The notes under the pieces are model-generated. The model was not told the DNA's origin, searched no databases, and saw nothing but the letters and a program-made list of their open reading frames with translations. Positions 1 through 5,000 of a stretch of DNA of 8,160 nucleotides are shown in pieces; positions within the stretch are counted from its first letter, which is position 1, and each line of letters starts with the position of its first letter. Location of the stretch: assembly GCA_049642385.1 (NCBI GenBank), contig JBAROU010000062.1, positions 1-8,160 of the forward strand. Direction: 5' to 3'. A program made the translations under genes and the position numbers. The stretch is from JBAROU01 sp049642385 (GTDB lineage Bacteria; Chloroflexota; Dehalococcoidia; DSTF01; RBG-16-68-14).

Positions 1-98
1 GCGAGCGCCAGCTCGCGCCCAGCCGAGAACGACGTGTGTTGCGCGAGTCGCGCCCGCACCTTGTCGAACTCCAGCACGCGCAGCGTGTGCTCGTCCAT
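1..98 (-). CDS. mutS2: Endonuclease MutS2, N-terminal 32 codons (cut by window edge)
   Basis: The leftward frame from the ATG at 98 begins MDEHTLRVLEFDKVRARL and continues with an Ala/Leu-rich helix to the window edge. The TLRVLEFDKVRxxL pattern is typical of the first helix of MutS2, the MutS paralogue that acts on branched DNA or collided ribosomes through an ATPase core and a C-terminal Smr domain; only the N-terminus is visible here. No Shine-Dalgarno sequence precedes the ATG. Instead an extended -10-like box (TGGTACAAT) ends 9 nt upstream, which suggests a leaderless transcript. The 5' end and promoter are duplicated further upstream at 225-281. Identification rests on about 32 residues, so it is good but not certain. 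Confidence 0.8.
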   Translation of the reverse strand, partial: MDEHTLRVLEFDKVRARLAQHTSFSAGRELAL

Positions 99-123
99 GT
101 CGAGTGGATTGTACCAGGGCAGG
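67..123. repeat. 57-bp direct repeat, copy 1 (functional mutS2 5' end)
   Basis: This segment matches 225-281 in 54 of 57 positions at an offset of 158. It contains the mutS2 promoter, the start codon and the first 11 codons. All three differences (87, 93, 99) are G here and A in the other copy. Confidence 0.95.
108..116 (-). promoter_or_regulatory. Extended -10 promoter element of mutS2
   Basis: Leftward, the sequence reads TGGTACAAT: a TGn extension plus TACAAT, one base from the TATAAT consensus. It ends 9 nt before the mutS2 ATG. I see no -35 hexamer at 16-18 nt, which is compatible with an extended -10 promoter. At this distance transcription would start at or next to the ATG. Confidence 0.6.
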
Positions 124-224
124 GGAGCGCCGGCGGTTAGGCAGAGACGGCTCTTCGGTAACCGCGTATGAACATGAGCTCCCCTCTCCCGCGCGCGGGA
201 GAGGGGCCGGGGGTGAGGGAGCGA
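124..224. mobile_element. REP-type palindromic element between the mutS2 5' copies
   Basis: These 101 bp separate the two 57-bp copies. Their core is a perfect 26-bp palindrome at 181-206 (arms CCCCTCTCCCGCG and CGCGGGAGAGGGG), followed by CCGGGGGTGAGGG. From general knowledge, this 'LTPGPSPxRGRGE'-encoding palindrome recurs as an interspersed repeat in many bacterial genomes. The heptamer GGGAGCG occurs at both borders (123-129 and 217-223), which may be chance or a small target duplication. There is no transposase; any mobility would depend on an enzyme encoded elsewhere. Confidence 0.65.
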
Positions 225-256
225 AACTCCAGCACGCGCAGCGTATGCTCATCCAT
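137..256 (-). pseudogene. Truncated mutS2 start running into a REP-type element (39-codon chimeric ORF)
   Basis: From the ATG at 256 the frame reads MDEHTLRVLEF, identical to the mutS2 N-terminus. It then passes into RSLTPGPSPARGRGE, the translation of the palindromic repeat at 181-206, and stops at TAA (137-139) after 39 residues. It keeps its own copy of the mutS2 promoter, so a short transcript or peptide could be made, but nothing suggests a function. It is best read as a broken leftover of a duplication or insertion event at the mutS2 start. The APH-family gene ends 54 nt upstream. Confidence 0.8.
181..206. repeat. Perfect 26-bp palindrome
   Basis: Two 13-bp arms, CCCCTCTCCCGCG and its exact reverse complement, meet with no loop. 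The structure could form a strong hairpin in RNA or single-stranded DNA. It is not followed by a T-tract on either strand, so it is not a canonical terminator. Confidence 0.9.
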
Positions 257-281
257 ATCGAGTGGATTGTACCAGGGCAGG
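225..281. repeat. 57-bp direct repeat, copy 2 (truncated mutS2 5' end)
   Basis: This is the outer copy of the mutS2 promoter and first codons. It keeps the extended -10 (266-274), the 9-nt spacing and the ATG at 256. The homology to mutS2 ends after codon 11, where the REP-type element begins. The changes relative to copy 1 are all G-to-A on the plus strand (245, 251, 257); the two inside codons are synonymous. Confidence 0.95.
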
Positions 282-310
282 CGGCGGCGCTCGTTATCGA
301 CGAAGCGGTG

Positions 311-1180
311 CTAGCGATCGAGTGCTGCCCGAAGCTGGTTGAGCCCCTCGAGTGCCCAGTAGCGCCCGTTAGGGAGCTGGTCGTCTCGTTGCCAGCGCCA
401 CGTCGTGATCATCGCCCAGATGAGGATGCGACACTGCTCAACCATGTCCTGGCTAGCCCCCGGATAATGCTCGCAAAGTTCTTCTGCAGCCACCAGCATG
501 CGCCCGTCCTCGCTCGGGAGCAGGCCATGGGCGATGTCGAACTCGACCGGACCACGGCAGCAGGTCTCGAAGTCTATGAAAAGCAGCCCTCCTCGGGTCC
601 GAAGCAAGTTGCCCAGATGCGGCTCGCCGTGCAACAGTTGCTCGGCAGTGCCGCGTTTGCTGATCGCGGTGCTCAGTCGACTCAGTGTGTTGCCGAGGAG
701 TTCCCGGTCGGCGCTAGCAAGCTCTGGAGTCTGTTCTTGGTCGGCAACCAGCCTCTGTGCTTCGGTGACTCGGTCGGTGAAATGCGGTGCGCTCACCTCG
801 ATCTGGCGCAGGCCAGCATGGAGCCGGACGAGTGCCTGCGCGTACTCGGCCGGTGCGATTTCTGAGAACGCCACAGGCTCGTAGTAGGTCCACAGCGTGA
901 CAGCGAACCCGTCACGCACATAGACACGCGGCTCCACCCGAGGCTCAGGCCCGGCCACGGGGCTACCGGTTTCGGTGAGACGGCGGGCAACCTCGAGTTC
1001 GAGGTCGTCATGGTTCTGAAGCGCGAGCGGCGCAACCCGAGCGAGAACGTCGCAAGGGGTCAAGCCAACGGCAATGCGGTTCGAGTTGTGAATAACGGCC
1101 GCGTCCTCGACTCGAAGGCCTAGCGCGGAGGCCGCCGATATTCCGGCCTCAACCGCGCGCTGGACTTCTGATGGTTCCAT
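311..1180 (-). CDS. APH-family (aminoglycoside phosphotransferase-fold) phosphotransferase
   Basis: This 289-residue protein has the two signature motifs of the APH/choline-kinase fold. The Brenner-type catalytic loop is HGEPHLGN at residues 184-191, and the metal-binding IDFE is at 202-205, followed by RGPVEFDIA. The loop has Glu (E186) where antibiotic kinases have Asp (HGD), a change I recall from other uncharacterised family members. The substrate is therefore unknown; it is not evidence for antibiotic resistance. I chose the ATG at 1180 because GGAGG lies 6 nt upstream. An ATG two codons earlier (1186) abuts GGAGG directly, and the frame stays open to a TTG at 1285 through what looks like a hicA remnant. 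The gap of about 200 nt to the upstream hydrolase gene suggests its own promoter, but I see none clearly. Confidence 0.8.
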   Translation of the reverse strand: MEPSEVQRAVEAGISAASALGLRVEDAAVIHNSNRIAVGLTPCDVLARVAPLALQNHDDLELEVARRLTETGSPVAGPEPRVEPRVYVRDGFAVTLWTYYEPVAFSEIAPAEYAQALVRLHAGLRQIEVSAPHFTDRVTEAQRLVADQEQTPELASADRELLGNTLSRLSTAISKRGTAEQLLHGEPHLGNLLRTRGGLLFIDFETCCRGPVEFDIAHGLLPSEDGRMLVAAEELCEHYPGASQDMVEQCRILIWAMITTWRWQRDDQLPNGRYWALEGLNQLRAALDR

Positions 1181-1189
1181 CGCCATCCT

Positions 1190-1282
1190 CCGATTTGGAG
1201 TTGACCCGGGTTCGACGGACACGTTGATCTGTGGTTCAGGCAGGCACCGCCAGTGGCGCATGGTGTGGTGCGATCCCCTGGT
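1190..1282 (-). pseudogene. hicA-like remnant upstream of the APH-family gene
   Basis: Leftward, this stretch encodes TRGSHHTMRHWRCLPEPQ and then INVSVEPGS. The segment GSHHTMRH (1253-1276) matches GSHHIMRH of the intact HicA (2638-2661) in 7 of 8 residues, and the following LPEPQINVSVEPGS resembles LPRTTLAVPVHGS in spacing and character. The GSH motif carries the HicA catalytic His. The frame has a stop at 1310-1312, so the N-terminal half is missing, and no hicB follows. It runs in frame into the APH-family gene, but that gene has its own ribosome binding site. This looks like the scar of a second hicA; a chance resemblance cannot be excluded. Confidence 0.5.
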
Positions 1283-1327
1283 CAAGCAGCCGCCCGCGCC
1301 TACGGCCCCCTAAACGACACGATCTCT

Positions 1328-1346
1328 GCTCCGGCGCCTCCCGATG
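1328..1346. repeat. 19-bp exact direct repeat, copy A (intergenic)
   Basis: GCTCCGGCGCCTCCCGATG here is identical to 1419-1437, where it encodes HREAPE near the hydrolase C-terminus. The flanks do not match, so only a short piece of the hydrolase 3' end appears duplicated into its own downstream spacer. Confidence 0.85.
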
Positions 1347-1380
1347 CATGCCTGCCCGCCTGCGGCGGAAAGTGGCCGTG

Positions 1381-2241
1381 TCACGCCTTCAGAAACGCAA
1401 TGACCTCTTTGTTTACGCGCTCCGGCGCCTCCCGATGAATAAAATGCCCCACGCCCTCCATCTTCTTCAGCGTGTGGTTGCTAAATGTCTGGCCCAGGTT
1501 GTCGCTCCACTCGAAGCGCAAGATCGGGTCGCTGTCGCCCCACAGCACCAGCGTCGGCGCCGCGATTGGCGAGCTATCGCCCTGCCCCGCCGTCCGGAAC
1601 GCAGCGCGATAGCAGTTGAACCCGCCCCGCAGCGCGCCGGGCTGCGAGTACGCATCAACGAACTCCGCGATCTCATCGTCCGTGAACACGTCCGTGTCGT
1701 GCGACCAGTGGCGTAGGAAGTGGCGCAAGTACGTCTCGGTCGTCGCCCGGCTCGCCCCGACAATGTCCTCCGCCCACGGCTGCTGGTGAAACACCATGTA
1801 CCACGACTCGAAAATCTGCGGCATCTCGAACCAGCGCCCGCCGATGCCCCCGTACGGCGGGTCGAACAGCACGAGCTTGTCCAGCAGCGAGGCGTGATCG
1901 CGCGCGAAGCGTTGCGCCCACGATGCGCCGAAATCGTGCGCCACGATGTGTATCTTCTCGAACCCCAGCTTGCGCGTGAGCGCCGCCAGGTCGTTCGCCA
2001 TCACCGCATCGCTGTAGCCCTCCTCCGGCGACAGGTCCGGCTTGTCGGAGTACGCGTAGCCGCGCATGTCCGGCGCAACGACGTTGAAGTGCTCCGCTAG
2101 CGCCGGGATGTTCTTGTTCCACTCGAACCAGAAGCCCGGCCAGCCGTGGATCAAGAATACGGGCGTGCCACTCCCCTGACGCACGTAGTGCAGCCGCACC
2201 CCGTTCACCTCCGCGAACTGATGGTTCCACGTCTCAGCCAT
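1381..2241 (-). CDS. Alpha/beta hydrolase, epoxide-hydrolase-like
   Basis: This 286-residue protein is a complete alpha/beta hydrolase. HGWPG (32-36) forms the oxyanion-hole loop, and DMRGYAYSDKP (58-68) matches the RGYxxSxxP motif of epoxide hydrolases. HDFGAS (102-107) places Asp103 as nucleophile. D236/D238 in WGDSDP are candidates for the acid, and His266 in GVGHFIHREAPE is the catalytic base. Y148 and Y211 in the cap region are candidates for the ring-opening tyrosines. Asp rather than Ser as nucleophile points to epoxide hydrolase or dehalogenase chemistry; HDFGA favours epoxide hydrolase over haloacetate dehalogenase (HDRGGR). No signal peptide is seen, so it is probably cytoplasmic. 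AAAGGAGG lies 5 nt before the ATG. It follows hicB by 41 nt and may be co-transcribed with it. The true substrate is unknown. Confidence 0.88.
   Translation of the reverse strand: MAETWNHQFAEVNGVRLHYVRQGSGTPVFLIHGWPGFWFEWNKNIPALAEHFNVVAPDMRGYAYSDKPDLSPEEGYSDAVMANDLAALTRKLGFEKIHIVAHDFGASWAQRFARDHASLLDKLVLFDPPYGGIGGRWFEMPQIFESWYMVFHQQPWAEDIVGASRATTETYLRHFLRHWSHDTDVFTDDEIAEFVDAYSQPGALRGGFNCYRAAFRTAGQGDSSPIAAPTLVLWGDSDPILRFEWSDNLGQTFSNHTLKKMEGVGHFIHREAPERVNKEVIAFLKA
1419..1437. repeat. 19-bp exact direct repeat, copy B (inside hydrolase gene)
   Basis: This is the coding copy of the 19-mer also found 91 bp away at 1328-1346. It lies just after the codon of the catalytic His in the hydrolase reading direction. 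Confidence 0.85.
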
Positions 2242-2282
2242 ACTGGCCTCCTTTGCGCTAGCGTCGAGAAAGTTGGAACTGT

Positions 2283-2504
2283 TTACGCGTTGGCAGTGAC
2301 GAATTCGATCTCGGGCGGGGAGGCTTCTTCGGGGATCGGATCTCCAGAGCTTCGCAAACTCTCAATACAGCCTTCGACGGCTTCTTGTGCGTTGGCCAAC
2401 GCCTCGTTTCGTGTCTTGCCCCAGGTGTGGCAGCCGGGAAACGCGGGGACGGAGGCGAGCCAGTTGCCTTCGTCGTCTTGATGGAGGACGACAGCGTATT
2501 TCAT
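2283..2504 (-). CDS. hicB: HicB-family antitoxin (short form)
   Basis: The 73 residues begin MKYAVVLHQDDEGNWLASVPAFPGCHTWGKTRNEALANAQEA, the classic HicB (former UPF0150) partial RNase H-like fold, with the PAFPGCHTWGKT turn and the EAxxNAxEA helix. The protein ends after about 60 fold residues plus a short tail. It therefore lacks the C-terminal helix-turn-helix or ribbon-helix-helix DNA-binding domain of longer HicB proteins. Direct operon autorepression by this antitoxin is thus doubtful. It starts 7 nt after the hicA stop with GAAGG 4 nt before its ATG, so the two are co-transcribed. In the family HicB binds HicA and blocks its RNase active site. Confidence 0.88.
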   Translation of the reverse strand: MKYAVVLHQDDEGNWLASVPAFPGCHTWGKTRNEALANAQEAVEGCIESLRSSGDPIPEEASPPEIEFVTANA

Positions 2505-2511
2505 AGCGCCT

Positions 2512-2745
2512 TCAGACTAACTCGTTGAACTGATCGGCGTCCACCTGTGCATCCTTCAGGATGCTCGTCAACGTGCCCACGGGAAGAGTCTGACTACCGT
2601 GCACGGGAACGGCCAGAGTAGTACGTGGCAACTCAGGATGGCGCATGATGTGATGGCTGCCCCTGATCCTATCCACCTGCCATCCAAGGCGCTCCAACAC
2701 CCTGACGAGCTGGCGACCACTAACGCGCTTCGGTCGTTGGGCCAT
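2512..2745 (-). CDS. hicA: HicA-family mRNA interferase toxin
   Basis: The 77-residue protein has the HicA dsRBD-like fold. VSGRQLVRVLERLGWQVDRIRGSHHIMRH (8-36) includes the GSH motif with the presumed catalytic His31. It is followed by the strand LPRTTLAVPVHG and the C-terminal helix VGTLTSILKDAQVDADQF. HicA toxins cut mRNA and are neutralised by HicB, which follows directly. The ATG at 2745 gives the usual family length; the frame is open to 2802 but the added residues look non-homologous. The start lies inside the last codons of the upstream LigB-like gene (26-nt overlap), so translation is probably coupled. Upstream GGGGCAGGGA is a weak ribosome binding site, fitting coupling. A decayed hicA-like piece occurs at 1190-1282. 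Confidence 0.88.
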   Translation of the reverse strand: MAQRPKRVSGRQLVRVLERLGWQVDRIRGSHHIMRHPELPRTTLAVPVHGSQTLPVGTLTSILKDAQVDADQFNELV

Positions 2746-3484
2746 TCCCTGCCCCGATCGTCGCTCCCTTAATCTCTCGTTTCCGGCGCGCTCCAACCAC
2801 ATCGATCGCCGCCACGAGCTGCCCGCTGTCCTCCGACGCCTCGTACGCCAGCATGCGTGGCTGGATGCGATACGCGCTCAGCGCGCCCATCAGCAGCGCC
2901 GTCTGCGCCACCGCGTCTTCCCCGGCCCGCCGCCGCACGTCCGTATCGAGGCCGACCAGCCACTTCACATGCCAGGCCTCGATCGCGCGCCGGTAGTGCT
3001 GATTGAAGATGCGAACCGCTGGTTCGCGCAGCGCCCGGGAGAGCTCAACAACGCAAGCAATCGCGACACGACGCTCTTCGCCCTCCAGCGCTCCGCCGAG
3101 CGCGCGCCCGAGCTCGAAGTGAAAGCGCGGCTCCAGCCGCGCCACCGCGATCGGCACGATGCGCGCATCTTCCGGCAGCGCGCACCCCACATCGATGTCG
3201 CCATCCCACCCGCGCAGCGTCTCAACGGGCAGCGCTGCTGCGTTCGCCCGCTCGATCACGCGCTCCGAAAGCTCGTGATCGGCGTCATGCGCTCGACCGC
3301 CAACGGACGCCTCTCGGGATATCAGCACCCCGATCGCCTGCCCGGGTACACCGCTCGCGTCCACGATGATCACCGTGTCTGGTCGATGCGCCATTAGCTC
3401 CTCACCCACGGTGCGCAATGCATCGCCGATGGGTGGCGCATCGTCAGGAGCGCGCGGGCAAATACAGGCGTAGACCAGGGGCAT
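2720..3484 (-). CDS. LigB-type class III extradiol dioxygenase-like protein lacking His ligands
   Basis: This 254-residue protein has the outline of the LigB/AMMECR1-associated dioxygenase family. It has an N-terminal MPLVYACICPR, a helix leading to HRPDTVIIVDASG (33-45), RIVPIAVARL (108-117), a strand before VVELSRAL (145-152), and late LLMGAL and YEASEDSGQLVA (214-225). In functional family members these places read APHG, PHG, DHG and SGDLSH, whose His residues bind the catalytic iron. Here they read CPR (R11), DASG (S44), DVG (V99) and ELSR (R150). It is therefore probably a non-catalytic relative. The start at ATG 3484 is preferred because TATACT ends 9 nt upstream; an in-frame start at 3529 would lie upstream of that promoter. 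Its 3' end overlaps hicA. Family assignment is from motif memory and is moderately sure. Confidence 0.65.
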   Translation of the reverse strand: MPLVYACICPRAPDDAPPIGDALRTVGEELMAHRPDTVIIVDASGVPGQAIGVLISREASVGGRAHDADHELSERVIERANAAALPVETLRGWDGDIDVGCALPEDARIVPIAVARLEPRFHFELGRALGGALEGEERRVAIACVVELSRALREPAVRIFNQHYRRAIEAWHVKWLVGLDTDVRRRAGEDAVAQTALLMGALSAYRIQPRMLAYEASEDSGQLVAAIDVVGARRKREIKGATIGAGNGPTTEAR

Positions 3485-3493
3485 AGCGGTGGT

Positions 3494-3499
3494 AGTATA
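3494..3499 (-). promoter_or_regulatory. -10 box of the LigB-like/hicAB unit
   Basis: Leftward this reads TATACT, and it ends 9 nt before the ATG at 3484, the same distance as at mutS2. No good -35 hexamer is visible at 16-18 nt. The position implies a leaderless mRNA for the first gene of the ligB-like-hicA-hicB unit. Confidence 0.55.
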
Positions 3500-3530
3500 G
3501 CCGGTCGGTAGGGGCCATTCGTTTGTCACG

Positions 3531-3550
3531 CCGCCGACTTCAGTCGGTGG
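3531..3550. repeat. Short inverted repeat after selA
   Basis: CCGACT (3534-3539) and AGTCGG (3542-3547) form a 6-bp stem with a 2-nt centre, extended by further pairs on the plus strand. It lies 12 nt past the selA stop. There is no T-tract, so it resembles a REP-type palindrome more than a standard terminator, although it could limit read-through or protect the selA mRNA 3' end. Confidence 0.6.
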
Positions 3551-3562
3551 TGCCGATAAATC

Positions 3563-4933
3563 TTAGCCTGTCGCCTCCCGCAGCGCGTCCACCACGATGC
3601 GGTCCTCGCGTGGGTGCACCGTGCGCGGGTCGAGCAGCAGCGCATCGCGCTCGATGCGCGCGATGACCGGCGGCTCGTGCTCGCGCAATCGCCGCGCGAG
3701 CTCGTCCGCCGAGCCGCCGCTGTTCGTCGGGAGCGAGACCAGCTTCGTCGGCAAGCTCTCCTCGGGTAGGCTGCCGCCGCCCACCATCGAGCGGCCGTCG
3801 ACCACCGTCGCGCCGTGTCCGGCCGCACGCGCCCAGCGCCGCGCTCGCCGCGCGATCTCGTCTATCGGGGTCGCGATCATGCGCCAGACCGGAATCTTCT
3901 CCAACGCTTCGCCCTTCAGGTAGTGGTTGATCGTCGCTGCCAATCCAGCGATCGTCGCCTTGTCCATCCGCAGCGCCCGCGCCATTGGATGTCGCCGCAG
4001 CCGTTCGACCGGTTCACGCCGGCCCAGGATGATCCCCGCCTGCGGCCCGCCCAGCAGCTTGTCGCCGGAGAACAGCGCGATGTCAGTTCCCGCCGCCAGG
4101 CTCTCCTGTGGTGTCGGCTCTGCCGGCAGCCCGAACTGTGTCGTGTCCAGCAGGCAGCCGCTTCCCAGGTCGTCCAGCAGCCACAGGTTGCGTTCGTGCG
4201 CCAGCCGCGCCATCTCGCCAATCGATACCGACGCAGTAAACCCGACGATCTTGAAGTTGCTCGCGTGCACGCGCATGATCGCCGCCGTGTCCGCAGTGAT
4301 CGCCTCCTCGTAGTCGCGCACGTACGTGCGGTTGGTCGTGCCTACCTCCATCAGGAACGCGCCGCTCTCCGACATCACATCCGGAATGCGGAACCCGCCG
4401 CCGATCTCGACGAGCTGGCTGCGCGAGATGATCACCTCCCGGTGATGCGCCAGCGCCGAGAGCGTCAGCAGCACCGCCGCTGCGTTGTTGTTCACTGCCA
4501 GCGCTGCTTCTGCGCCCGTGAGCCGTCGCAGCTGCTCCTCCAGGTGCGCGTGGCGCGACCCGCGTTCGCCTGTCTCCAGGTCGAACTCCAGGTTGCTATA
4601 GCCCCGCGACGCCTCCGCCATCGCCGTGATCGTCTCGTCCGAGAGCGGCGCGCGTCCCAGGTTCGTGTGGATGATCACGCCCGTCGCGTTGATCGCCGGT
4701 CGCAGCGACGGCGCCAGCGCGGAGCGCGCGCGCCGGTCCACCGCAGCGACGATCGCGTCGAGCGCCGGTGTGTCCTGCCCCCGCCCCACGGCCATCCGGG
4801 CTGAGTCCAGCTCTTCGCGCACCAGCGCCACGATCGCGTCGCCCGAATACTCGGCTGAGAGCGCGCGCACGCGGTCGTCGCTCAGCACCCGGTCCACAGA
4901 CGGCAGCTCTCGAAAGGGGTTCTTCGTCGTCAT
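3563..4933 (-). CDS. selA: L-seryl-tRNA(Sec) selenium transferase (selenocysteine synthase)
   Basis: The protein converts Ser-tRNA(Sec) to Sec-tRNA(Sec) using selenophosphate, with PLP as cofactor, in the cytoplasm. Of 456 residues, the N-terminal NPFRELPSVDRVLSD is the typical SelA start. RPAINATGVIIHTNLGRAPL (78-97) and NLEFDLETGERGSR (114-127) are SelA signatures. VGTTNRTYVRDY (197-208) and VHASNFKIVGFT (222-233) follow, with LLDDLGSGCLLD (252-263). FSGDKLLGGPQAG (288-300) carries the PLP lysine K292. Length matches the family (about 460). I chose ATG 4933 because GGTGGAG precedes it by 5 nt; the frame is open to a TTG at 5023, but the extra residues look non-homologous and a -10-like box lies between. 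selB, selC and selD are not in the window. Confidence 0.95.
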   Translation of the reverse strand: MTTKNPFRELPSVDRVLSDDRVRALSAEYSGDAIVALVREELDSARMAVGRGQDTPALDAIVAAVDRRARSALAPSLRPAINATGVIIHTNLGRAPLSDETITAMAEASRGYSNLEFDLETGERGSRHAHLEEQLRRLTGAEAALAVNNNAAAVLLTLSALAHHREVIISRSQLVEIGGGFRIPDVMSESGAFLMEVGTTNRTYVRDYEEAITADTAAIMRVHASNFKIVGFTASVSIGEMARLAHERNLWLLDDLGSGCLLDTTQFGLPAEPTPQESLAAGTDIALFSGDKLLGGPQAGIILGRREPVERLRRHPMARALRMDKATIAGLAATINHYLKGEALEKIPVWRMIATPIDEIARRARRWARAAGHGATVVDGRSMVGGGSLPEESLPTKLVSLPTNSGGSADELARRLREHEPPVIARIERDALLLDPRTVHPREDRIVVDALREATG

Positions 4934-4972
4934 CGTCACTCCACCCTGATCATCGGCCCGCGACAGCATTTC

Positions 4973-4978
4973 ATTGTA
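4973..4978 (-). promoter_or_regulatory. Candidate -10 box for selA
   Basis: Leftward this reads TACAAT. A transcript starting about 7 nt downstream would have a leader of roughly 30 nt carrying the GGTGGAG site before ATG 4933. No convincing -35 is seen. selA may also be read from the upstream kinase gene, which ends at 5001. Confidence 0.4.
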
Positions 4979-5000
4979 GCGCCAGTTTGCCTCGCGCTGA

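Noticed and set aside
181..206. Palindrome as an intrinsic terminator
   Set aside because: No T-tract follows on either strand, and it lies within an element between duplicated gene starts.
67..281. Direct repeats as a CRISPR array
   Set aside because: There are only two copies, 57 bp long, containing a gene start; no further units and no cas genes.
104..865. Long plus-strand ORF of 253 codons
   Set aside because: It runs across the REP palindrome and the mutS2 duplication and then lies antisense to the APH-family gene, whose motifs are clear. Its translation shows no domain.
1181..1285. Longer APH-family protein starting at TTG 1285, as a HicA-kinase fusion
   Set aside because: GGAGG sits 6 nt before ATG 1180, and the extension resembles a truncated hicA rather than part of a kinase.
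3485..3562. A selC (tRNA-Sec) gene or SECIS element next to selA
   Set aside because: The spacer holds only a short inverted repeat and a promoter; no cloverleaf or tRNA end could be found by eye here or in 5652-5832.
3815..4804. Plus-strand ORF of 329 codons
   Set aside because: It is antisense to selA. Its Arg-rich translation has no recognisable motif, while selA is unmistakable.
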